DNA of 64,000 nt, from positions 87,937,109 to 88,001,108 of the forward strand of contig CM063507.1 in NCBI GenBank assembly GCA_032207245.1. Reading direction: 5' to 3'. Within the stretch, counting starts at the first letter, position 1. The number at the start of each line of letters is the position of its first letter. This DNA comes from Pardosa pseudoannulata. Lineage: Eukaryota > Arthropoda > Arachnida > Araneae > Lycosidae. The notes under the pieces are model-generated. The model was not told the DNA's origin and searched no databases. It worked only from the letters and a program-made list of their open reading frames with translations. Below are positions 12,101-25,000 of the stretch, piece by piece. A program made the position numbers and the translations under genes.

Positions 12101-15100
12101 ATTCATGATATTGTTAAAACATTGTCGCAGTTTGATTGCTGATTTCAAGCCGAAAGTCATTCAGAAGGTCGATGAGAAAGCAGTCAGAAATGGGTGCAAA
12201 CAAAAGGAAACATTAAAAATAGGAGATGAAAGCGATCCAATCGTTCTGGAAAACTACAATGGCTTGCATTAGATGACTATTTCCATAGCTGGATTCTCGA
12301 ACAGAAACATGGAGGCTGCTCTCTTTCTTCCGTTCAAGTTCGTCTCCCAGGCTATGGCAGAAGAATTGATTTCAAATTTTAAAGGTGGCATTGAGTCTCA
12401 TCCAGACTTTTCAGCACTCTACTGTAGTACCTAGGTTTTTATTCTTAAAAGGATTTAATATTGTCTTACTAAAATATTTTTGCTCATAGTCTGCAGATTA
12501 TCTAGTGGTGTGGACTATTTGATGATTTATGGAATTTTTTAAATAAAAAATCACACCTGTGGACTATACGTGCAAAATTATGGTATGTATATGGCAATTT
12601 TTACTATTACTCAAGTTTCAATATGTATGGTATTTTTTACTATTACATAAGATTTACTTAATTGAATTAAGGTCATGGATCATGCAAAAAATATACTGAA
12701 CTAAGAAATTATATTCATATAAACTACATACTTCATTATATTACTGCTGATGCTTATTTATTGGCATTATTTTTATATGAGTAATCAAGTACTTACCTTA
12801 AATAGTTTTCTAAAATGAGTGCTTTATATGTAAGAAAGATATGCTTCTTCAATTTTCTGTTTGTTCTAAAACGATAAAGTATTGTTATTTACAAAAAAGT
12901 ATTTACAATTAAATGAATTTGATTTGATTTCATTTATGTTTAATATAAGTTGAATTAAAAAGATTGATTTTTTAAAGAGCCAGTTTACTTACAAAGAATG
13001 AATTTTCATGAACGGATGGATAAAAAAATATTTTGAAAAATTTATTTGTTAAATAAATGTAAGTATCAGCTTAGTATGTGAACTTCTTATCTTACTATCA
13101 TTCTAACTAAAGTTTGAAAGCTTCTCATGTATTGTATTCAGTGAAACAATCGAGTGATCCAACCTGTCTGGGGAATTCCTGTAAGAATTTGTTTTTATGA
13201 TACAAGTAATTGAGAGAAACTGTCTTCAGTCTTTTTCGTTGGCTTTCAGATCAGCACAGAAGCAGCTGGCAAGTCGTGGTCTGTTGAAACCTCATCTGCT
13301 AAAAACTATGTTTCTGGTAGTATATCGAGGAGTACTTCGAGTAGTAGCCTAAAGTCTTACAACTATTCTCAATCGGGATCTCACTACCAGAACGATGAAA
13401 GCTGGGATAATTACAATTCAAGTTACCAAAAGTGAGACACTTTTTTTTTTTTCAAAGAATCTTTTTCATATGCTAGAAACAACGTTTGTCCTATTTTATC
13501 AATTTACAAGGCTTAATGCTACCATACAAAAATGCATAAATGTCTGTATTATATTTTAAACTTGGCTAATTCAATTTAAAGTAAAATGCAAAACATTTAA
13601 GTATGCATTTATAAATAAAATGATAAAAATATTCAATGTATTTCATAAAATTTGCTGTGGTGATCTTGGTTCTGTGAGACTTAATAATTCAAATACTTGT
13701 GTATCTTCCAAGATCACACAGTATCCTAGGCAGGGTTGAAAAAAATGATTTTTTTTAAATCAAAAAATCAGATTTGATTTAAATCAGATTTTTATTTAAA
13801 TCAGAATTCTTTGATTTTTTTTTCTGAATACTAATTTTAATTGTTTTTATGGTTTTTGCAATATACAAAGAATAGTTTGTTATAAGAAGTAACATCTTAT
13901 CTGTCTAGTATATTCTACACACTGATTACCTATTAAATATGTAAATTTTGATCTAAATACATTCCATTTATTTAGTAATTGGATAGTGCAAACTCAATAA
14001 GATGTAGATTTAAAGAACCAATTAAATATTCTTTTAATGCAAACTATGTATTTAAAAAAAAAATCCCAATTATTTCAATATTTTTTAAGCACCGAATGAT
14101 GGATTTAATGGTTTCAATAAAAACACTTGCTTGAATGCTTTATCCGCTCCTCATTGGTTACGAAGGCTAGAATGAACAATACCAAAAGAAGAAAACTATC
14201 CTTCCATTCCAGCAGATGTTATTGGGTACACAAACTGGATTTCGAGTTCTGTCATACTCTCTTTACCTCCCATGATATAAAATGAATTCCACCAGTCATA
14301 ATTATTGTACTACCCTTACTCCCTACTTTCTGATAACAACCCCTCCATTCTTGGAAAGCACATGCTATCTATTGACACTTATTGACTTATTGGTATTACT
14401 GTGCCAACGGATTCCCAATTCTCCTGTCTTTGGAATAGAGGTTTTAAAACAAGTGAAAAAGAAAAATGATTTAAATCAATGATTTTTTCAAAAATATCAA
14501 ATGATTTAAATCACTCAATTTTAAATCCAGATCATAGGTTCCAAATACATATCCCTGTATATTATACGTATTTGCATTATATATGATACATTGTGTGCTG
14601 TATGGGAAGTAACTGTGGAATTCAGGCACCAAGAAGCAAAGAGGTATATGAGAGAAAAAGAAAATTTTGGGATAATTAGTGTAAATAACTATAGATCATG
14701 TTTAAACTAATACCTTTATATAGAACTTCATTTTTATTTTAATAAACCTAGAAATTTCCATCTCTTTGTTTACACTACAGTAGTTTTCAGTGTTTATTTA
14801 TATCACCTTGCTGTGAGACTAGATTTTTAATATAAATAATATTGACAGAAATCGAGAATATTTTTAAAAAAAAATTACATATGTAATATTTCAACATACT
14901 GTTTCCTTATTTGCTGTTGTAAAAGTGTTTTCCACCTTTGATTTAGTTCAGTTAGAACTCGTAACTAGGCTGGAAAATAAAAAGCATCTAAGCTTGTGCT
15001 GTTATTAAAAGACTAAATAAAAATCACTTATAACTATAATTGTAAATTTTTTTCAGTGTTTAATTTTACTTCATTTTTTCTCTCCAAAAATTCATAATTT

Positions 15101-18100
15101 TTTCATAGGGGTATATACTATTTTTGTTGATGTTTCAAGTTTTTTTTATTGTTTTACATCATAATTTTTCACTTTTTTTAAATACTAGAGATTTAAAAAT
15201 GATTTGATTAAGTGTTTTGTATTTATAAATTAATAAAACACTATTTTTAAGAAGTTTATTGAGAAGGGATGAAGTTTTTTTAGGTAAGATACATTTAGTT
15301 GATATGAAATAGAAATAGGTATTATATTCCCCACTTCAGACCCATTTTTAATCTAATAAATAATAAGAATTGTAAAATTTAAGATACTTTCGTTTTTCAG
15401 TTTGCCTTTTATTTTAAATATTATATATTTATACATACACATATGTATATATACCCCGAAGCAAAACGTGCCAAAAAGTGTGATGCATGTCGCAGAACAA
15501 TCGTGGCTAGCGGAAAAACATTTTTTCCTTAATATATATATATATATTGATGGTTTTCGTAAGTAGGAAAGAATCTCAGAAGGGAGGGGGGGTACAAGTT
15601 GGAAGTGGCAGTTCCAAGCTTTATAATAACGATGAGAAAAATTAAATTTATGTAAAATATTTTTAAAGGAAACTACAAATTTGAAAGTACTAAGATTTAC
15701 TCGGAATTTCCGGTGTCTTGCCAAATTTGCAGGCAATAACCCTTTGGGAGAGTTGTCATTTCTTTGTCTTCCCTACACCCTACCAGTGTGATAGATAACA
15801 CGCAAGCCGCAAAAACTTCCCTTTCATTAATGTTTGTGCCGAATTATCAGTCCCATTTTTATCATCGTTGTGATATCTCAAAAATCTTACATCAAAAGTA
15901 ATGGACAGGACAGTAAATTCTATGTTAATGCTTTGGTTTGAATACAAATATTTTTCTAAATTTCAGGTAGCACTGTTTTATTAAATATTTTTAGTTACAC
16001 ATGTTAGTAAAGATGAAAATGTACCAGAAAAGGAATAATATTATGGGAGAGTAAATATATGATAAAATAAATACATCTCCAGCAGAACATTTTTGATTAT
16101 CTGAAAGCCTGTTGCAGAACATTGAAAAGTATTCTGCTGTGGAGTATATATGTATTAATAATTTATACTGTTATAGATTGAAAACATATTTATTTAGTAA
16201 TCTGATATCTATTTAACCTCATATCAACCATCTAAGTTGGATTTTTTCAAGCTCTGAAATGGGAGACTTCGGCACAGCTGAATTATTCAATTTTTCTGTC
16301 AAATAACACAGTACTACTTCATAAGGCAGGAATGTAAATCATTTTTTGAGGTCTTAAAACAACTATCTAGTAACTTTTAGTCTTTTTAACCAGTTAGTAG
16401 CATCTTTAATATGGATATAAACCCTGACTTATGTTTCTTGCTTCTTGTAAATGGATGTATGGATATTCTTTGATAAATAAATAAATAGGTAGTCTTTAGT
16501 AAATACAGAGACGTGTTAAAAAAAATTGTACATTAGGAAAAGTTGCCATAATTTAAAATTGGCATTAATCGTGCCCTAATTTGTTTTTGTGTTTTAAGTC
16601 TTGCAGATAAGGGTGTATCCTACCAAAGAGATGCTTTTTTTAACAAGAAACAAGAAGAAAATATGCAACGACCAGAGTAAGACAAGTTTGCATCACTTCT
16701 TTTGATTGCTATAGTGTTGTTTGTTTTTATGCCTCTATCTATGCTGTTTCAAAACATTAAATGGTTCAACCAATCTGCTAAAATAAAATGGAGAAAATGC
16801 TTAAAGGTTTCAGTGGTTAAATTCTTTTGTTTTTTAATTTTTAAAAAAATTATTGAACCTATATTTATAATTTTTAATAAACATAGACAAGTTAAAATTA
16901 TAAAAGTAATATTCATGACTTTAGTTCAGTTTTAATGAATGTCAGCTTTTCATTTGTTTGTAAGGTATTTTTGTTATGTGTGTATTATAATTCATTTTGA
17001 GTTGATTTTTATTGTTTTCAAGAATCTATATCCCTTGGGTAAATTTGATGACTGACTCTCACTGTGTGCAGGGTTCCCACAGTCCTTAATTTTAGTTTCC
17101 ATTTTTAAGGGCCCTTAAAACTACCTAATTTTTGTCAATGGTCCTTAAAAAATCCTTAATTTTTAAATTGGAATGTGATCACTTTCTCTATCGACACTAT
17201 CCACCGTCATCACATTGATTTCCTATCAGTTTTCTCCGTACTCTCCAAACTTTTTGGTTTTCTAAGTTCAGAGTTAAACTTGCCCTAAACTGGTTCTAAG
17301 AACACCAGTACAAGGTATAAGTACAGGTCAAAGAATATATATATTAAGAATACATAAAATATTTGTTAATGTTCATAATATTCTTTTACATTTTCTAACC
17401 AAAAGTGCAGTATTAATAATAAAGAAAATCCTCAAATACACATATGTTGTCAATATATTACTGTAGTAATTCAAAATTTCTTTCCTTGATATCCTTAAAA
17501 TATGATGAAAATGCTTTTAGCTTATTAGTACTTTTTATGGTCACGAGCTAGTAAACTTATTTGACAAATAATCTTTCGCATACTGAAAAGGTTTAAAGAA
17601 TAAATTCAACTGCTCTTTCCTAATAGCTAACAGTCAAGCAGATTTTAATTAAACGAAGCATGGAGGGTGGGGGGTTTGTAGATATTTCAGTTACTTGTGA
17701 AGTTTAATTTTCTTTCGATTGAATGGAATAGAAAAGTCTAAAACTTTCTTCTTTCCCACACAATGTCAGTATAATCAGCTAGTATATACATACACACATA
17801 CATATATCAGAGTCAATTTTAAACCCTCATAAAGTACTGTTTATAATATTGTATTTTATTCGCAATTCATTTTTAGTTTGATTACTCAAAAAACTTGATG
17901 TACATTTTTCAAAATTAGTTTTTGTCAAACAGATTTATCTTATATTAATTTTTAGGCATTTTTAGAAACTTAATTAGGAAATATTGTAGGGCATTTATGG
18001 AACATGCCTTGTCTGGTTCATAATTATTTAAACGTTTCTTGGGAAATTGGGTTTATGTCGTAATGCTGTGTATTTCAAGTAGGTCTTTATAAAAAGTTAA

Positions 18101-20987
18101 TTTGGTCCTTAGAAAGTCCTTAATTTTTGTTCTTGAAAAAGTGTGGGAACCCTGTTTACTGATGTCAGTTTTTTAAATTTGGCAAGGACATTGTTCTAGT
18201 GTTAAAATGAAGTAAAATTTCAATGTTACAAGATATTTTTGTGTTAAAACTGTATTATGGAGTACGTGAGGTAAGGAAATGTTACTCAACAAGCGTGATG
18301 TTAAAAGGTGAATTCTAACGCGATTGATTTTTCTTCATGTATTTCAGCAATATTCCTCCTAACCAAGGTGGTCGGTATACAGGTTTTGGTTACACGATGG
18401 CGCCACCTCCCAGAAGTCAGTCTCAGGAGTTGATGGACGGGGCCTGGTCTTCCTTTTCCTCAGTAAGTTCATTGAGATGGGGCATTCCAATTCCAAATGT
18501 TAAATAAGTAAGCCATAAATAAATTGGTATTAAGCATAATGGTATCTTAACACTTGGCATGCAGGTAACACTTGGCATGCGGGCATTTTTTTGTGAATCG
18601 CGCAAAAGTTCAGTTATTTAGAAAAATCGCCATAGATCGAAAACTACTTTGTTTTTAGGAACAAAACTTTATTTTACACTTTAATATATACTGTTTGATT
18701 ATTTAACAAAAAAAAATTTTACGAAATCACAAAAATAAACGATTTTTAAAAGGAAAGTGATTATCTGTCAGCACCTATTTCTTCACCACTCTCTTTGTCG
18801 CGACGACTCATTTTATGAATTTTGTATTCCACAATTAAAAAACGAGCTTCCAATGGACAAAACACAACTCATATGTTCTGGAGCTAGGCATTCAATGGAA
18901 GACAAAATAATTCAATCAAAGACAGTCACTCGACAATCCTAACTTGTGGAAAGAAAAAAAATGCAAACACGTCTATAAAGTCACACATATACATAATTAT
19001 ATATATTGAGTAGATTTGAGGTGGTGAGCAGGTATCTATCTCAAATTAACTCAATACGTATTTTTATGTGACCTGCACTCCAGTGACAGACTGCAAAAAA
19101 ACAGTTAAAATACATTGCCTGGTATGAATGACTGCCTCTAATGATGCTGGAGGTGCTGTCTATCCATGTTAGAAAAATAAAAAGTATTGAAAAGAATGTT
19201 CTTGATTTCAATCAATGACTTTGAATTTTAATCCTGATCAACCGTGTTGCAAACAATTTAGCAAATGCATTGCATTTGTAATGAAAGTGGTTAGTCAAGT
19301 TGTCCTTAAAACAGTTTTTGTCAAGACATCAGTTGCTTCATTACTGTAAACTATGGAATAAATACAAAATGAATATTACTGCCTGTAGTTGGCAGATGCA
19401 TTTATTGTCCAATAAATTCTTGCAAAAACTACGGTTTGTGACATTCTTGCAGCAAACTCAAAGGAGTGACAGAAGGGTAAAAAAAATAAGGTAAAAGAAA
19501 TTTTTAAACTGTTTAAACATCTAAATGTAAAATTCTAAAAGAGTAAATTAAATAAAGAAAAATTTAGAATGCGTTCCATCTTTTTTATATTGTTGAAGAA
19601 AATTTTTTTAAATATGGTTAAAAAACAGTTTTTAATAAATGTTATCTTTTTCAGGGTTGGTCCTCGCTTGCTTCTGGAGCAACAAAATTAGCGTTTAAAG
19701 CCTCTGAAAATGTAAGATCTTTGTTATCTTTCTCTCAGTATCTCATTCATCTATATTTCTGTCTTCATTCAGTACATTTTTATTTTAAAAAAATGTAATT
19801 TTTAATTTATAGAAATGCACTATTTTCTTTGTAAAATTCTCTGTTACATGCCTTTGTGACTGTATATGTAGTGAATCCTCTGAATAAATTTGTCCTCTAT
19901 TTGGAAAGTTAATTAAGTTGTTAAATTTATTTAAATTTGTAAATTATGTAAACGTGTAAAAGTCAGTAGAAATTAAAAATTTGTTTTTATTAAAAATGAT
20001 GAGATTTTATCAAGATAAATTTATGTGTATGTGGAACTCATGGTGTTATTTTATTCAGGTTGGTATTTGGATTAAAAAAAAAATCTATCACAGCTGTTAG
20101 TTTTTAGCATCATTGGTTTTCAAACGAGACCAATGATTTCAACCCCCAAATGAGTGCTGAAGCAGTTGTGGTTTCAGAGACAAATGGGGAGGAGTCAAGG
20201 CTGTCTAGAGAGACAGCAAGTAGACAGAATATCTTTAAAAATAAACAGGATTTTTATTCAAAATATCGATAAATTTATCCACTATTTTATTTACCATAAT
20301 AAATGCAATATTTTTCAATTATAAATTTCATGAATTCCACCTATGACTGCCTTTTGTGCACCCCCTGGGCTATACTATATAGTATTGAAATATATATATA
20401 TACTATTATAGTATACAAAATTTTATTTTTTCTGAACAGCTGTTTAGTGCAGTAACTAATTACTTTCTAATAAAAGGAACATCACTGAATGTGGAAATTT
20501 ACGAATGTTAACGAATTTGGAACTCAAATTGTTTAAACTCCATTTAGTCTCAACCTCTATTATTCTTAATTTTTTAATAAATGTTGTACTTTATTTCATG
20601 GACATTTTAATTAATTCCATCTTTGTAATTCTGAAAAGATAAATTAGGTATAGATAATATGTAACATAATTTTATTATTTGGTATTTATTTACTGTTATG
20701 GAAGAAATGGCATTCGAATAATTTTATTTTCTTGTAAAACGGTAGTGATCCAGAAAAGATTGGGAACTGCTGCTTTGTACCATATTACTTTCTTTGTCTG
20801 TGTAAATTTATAAGTCATTCAATAATTTTAATCCTTTAGAATTACTCCCTCCCCCCCCTGCAAATGTGTTTTGTGTAAAATGATAATTTTGTATTAAAAG
20901 CATTCTGAATGAATGATTGTAAGCGAAAACTGCTGTTTGCTATTTGGAATGTCCTTTATTTGAAGTTATGCACTATGGAGCTTTTGT

Positions 20988-21045
<58 letters not shown>

Positions 21046-21964
21046 TACATATATACACAGTCAGTACTGGCTATATGGTCACCCAATTATATGGTCAGTT
21101 TTCTAAAGTCCCATCTAACTTAATAGGGAACATGTATTAAGGCACACCGCTTATACAGTCATTTTCTTTTTACCAGAAGAAGTTAGTGCGGCATCGGAGA
21201 GGACCTGCATTCAAGCCTTTATTTGCCTCTCTTTCCCCCTTTCTTGTTTGTGTAGACTCATCATCAGAATTTTCCTCTTTTCTCTGTTCTTGTCCCCCCC
21301 CCTGTAACAAGTGGACATCTGTCTGTCTATTGTTTGAAGTTATCTCTCTCATACATGACCTCCAGTGTTATTTTACTAATTCTGAAGCAGCAGATGAGCA
21401 TTTAAAAGCTATTAGTTTAAGTTTGGTTTGTAGTGCTACGGTCTACTTTTTGCAACATGAGGGCTAATGAGACTGGGACCTACAGCTTAAAGCCGATTCC
21501 GAACGGCTACGAACATCCATGCCACTGTGGGATTCGAACCCACAAACTCCGGTACCGAAGGCCAGCACCCTAACCAATCGGCCATCGTTCAGCTTAAAAG
21601 CTATTAGAGACTTATAAAAAGTTGTGTTAACAACCTACAAAAAGAAGCAAACTTGTGTATCTAATTATTTTTAAATACATTAAACATGAATGTACGTATG
21701 CACGTGTACTGTACTCCGATTAATAAAGTAAGCTAATAAATTTCCCCAAAAAATATATTGCAGAGTTTTAATGTAGTTTTTACTTCTGGAATTAATTTTT
21801 AAAATGTTCTTAAAAATTATTTGTTTGAGTTCTACATTCTGATAGGTGAATACAATCCTGCCACAATTAAATAGGGTTGTATTGTTCTTCATATAGGGTC
21901 ACCCTGCTTATAGTGTCTGATTTTTCTGGACTGCTGAGCTGACCATATGACCGATACAGACTGG

Positions 21965-22002
<38 letters not shown>

Positions 22003-25000
22003 CAAATTTGTTTCTCATTATAAAATAAAGGGAAAGGATGACTTTTATTCTGCCTCTATTGGTGTTTAAAGCTAGTAAGTTATAAAAGGTGATTTTATGT
22101 AGAAGTTGACAAAAGTGTTGGGGTGGGATACCAATTTTCAAAGTACTACTTATAATTGTTTTATATGCGGCAGTACCACATTTTAATAGGATGATTTTTA
22201 TCTTTAATTTAGGCTGTGAAATTGGGCAGTTTAGCATCTCAAAAAGTGGTTGAATTGAGTGAAACTGTAAACGAAAAGGTAAGAAGATGAAACTATGTTG
22301 GAAGCGATGGAACTGCATTATAATTTTTATTTAAACTTTTATTTTTCCTGTTCATTTGTATTTATTTATTAAAGTTTACTGCTTTTATTAATTTGGTTTT
22401 GTTTTTCCTTTTTTTGATTTGACAATATTGCATGATGATCTGGAATGCATGATATAATTTTATTATTTGCTTGAAATAAATTAGGTTAAAGAAGGTACTA
22501 TAGTTGAAGAATTACAGACGCAAGTTTCTACTTTTGGCACTAAGGTATGTAAAACAAAAAAAGGATTTTATTGCTTGCTGCGACTGCATTTTATTATTAT
22601 AGTTGACAAAGTAAAATGGGTTTTTTTTTATTACTTTTATCAGTATTTTCTCTTCACTTATCTGTATGTAGTAATAATGAATTGAACATTATTTACTGTT
22701 AAATATTACTCACAGTTTTTTTAAATTAAAAGTATTTTATTGATATTGAATATAGCTTTGGAAACCTGACATGAAAATGTGCTCATTAAAAACCATTAAT
22801 GATAAGATTGAAGAACAATTTTCAATAGTTTTAAGCTAATCTCTTAACATGTGTCAAACGTTTGTAACTTTTAAAACTAATAAAGGATTCCTTGTCTGTA
22901 AAATGTAGTTTTAATAATCAGCTTATAAATAATAATTGGATGCTTTGATGAATGTTTTTGTCATGTTGTAATTTCTGGCTGTCCTAAATGTTTGCCATCC
23001 AAGCTGATATGGCCATGTTTAAATTTGGCTGCCCAAAATTTCATAATAGTGAATGATGGTGCAGAGTAAGCCTGTTACCTTTAAAAAAAGAAGTACCAAA
23101 TGATGGCTCAATGTACAATTTTTTTCTCTCCATTTCACAAAAACAGACTCATAATTTCACGAATGTCAAACAAAAAAATTTGCATTCAAAAAAGCTGAAA
23201 TTTTGATTAGGAGATTTCAAAAGACAACCAATCAAGTTTCTGTTTTGGTTGATTTGTGCTGCCATATACTTATCAAGGTCAGAAACTTCAGACAGCCCTC
23301 GTACTTTCATATTTTGTATTCACCTTCTACATATCTTATTTAACATCATGAACAGAATATACCATAATTTTGCACATGTAGTCTGCGAGTGCGATTTTTT
23401 ATTTAAAAAATTTCATAAATCATTGGATAGTCCGCACCAGATGCTAGATAATCTGCTAACTATGGAGGAAAAAATATGTATTTTAGTATGACAATATTAA
23501 ATCATCTTAAGAAAAAAATCTTAAGTACAGTAGAGGGCCGAAAAATGTGGATGAGACTCCATTAATTCCACCTTTTAAAATTTGAAACCATTTCTTCTGC
23601 CCTAGCCTCTGAGACGAATTTGAACGGAAGAGACAGAGCGACCTCCATGTCTATGATCGAGAACTCAGCTATGGAAATCGTCTTGTAATGCAGGCTGTTG
23701 TATTTTTCCAAGATTCGATCTCTTCGTCTCCTATTTTTAATGTTTCCTTTTGCTTGCACCATTTTCTTACTGCTCTCTCGTCGACCTTCTGAACTATTTT
23801 CAGCTTAAAATCAGAAGTCAAACTGCGGCAATGTTTTAAAGACATAATGGATGACCAATATGATCACAAATCAAAACTTTGAAAATAAAACACCTGTTAC
23901 AAGGGATCCTTGTGGCGAAATGACCTTTGATCTTGCACCCATCCACTGGGTGTTGTCAATCAAAGCTGTCAATAGGGACTATGATATTTTCCCGTACTAC
24001 AGGACACTATTTAAGATTTTAAGATTACCCTAATTTTCGGCATATAATCCGCAGATTATACGTTAAAAAAAATTTAAATTTCCTTCTAATGCTTTTGATA
24101 TGCCGCTGCATATTATCTGCTGATAAAAATTATTTTTATAATAAAATTTGCAAATATCTTTCATAAAGAATAATAGATGGCAGCACCTACTCATATATAC
24201 ACAATTTTTTTTTTTTTTTTTAAATGAGGATTAAAAATTCTTTTCAGCCAAGAACACAGTGGTTTGGATAAAAATAACCAATTAAATTAAAATATTCCAC
24301 TTTGTATATTTATTTCTATCAAGAAATAACACTTGTATAATCTAAAATAACGGCATTTTGCTGCATTCATTTTTTTCCACTTTGAGCTTGCCAGATGGCA
24401 CCATAACTGCAGTATAAAATTTTAATCCATATCGCAAATAACCAAATTAAATTAAAATGAAAAGATGCATTTTAAGAATTCTAAATTTTAATCTTTTTTT
24501 ATTGAAATATGGGTTCAAATAATTTATTTGGGAACAGATGCATTATAGACGTTGGTCATCTGTAGCATTGTTTCTGTACTCATTAATGTAAATATTTTGA
24601 CTATATTTTTACTGTGGTTAAATATAAAATTTTTTTAAGTATCCAAATTTTCACTTTATTAGATTACTTCTTTTAATTTAAAGAAAATGTTATGATTAAG
24701 TAAAGAGTTTTAAGTTTTTTTAAAAACATTAAGATATACTTTTTTCCATATACATTGAAAACTGATTACATGAGATTAAAATAGAAATTTAATCTTTAGA
24801 TTATATGCCGCTGCAGATTATATATTTTTCTCTGAAAATATTCCTAAATTCGTACCTGCAGATTATACGCCAGAAATTAGGGTAATTCCTACTGTTGAAT
24901 TGTTCTGCTTTATGGGTTGTATTTTCTTTTCATGGTTTATTACAGATACAATGTTTTCTTGGCATCTTGTGAGTCTTGCCTTTGTTTATATTTGATCATC

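Noticed and set aside
15353..15736. 127-codon minus-strand frame
   Set aside because: Intronic, AT-driven composition, no domain, no splice logic.
21908..22318. 136-codon minus-strand frame
   Set aside because: Overlaps an ARFGAP1 exon, a microsatellite and a Tigger-like end; His/Thr repeats come from the microsatellite.
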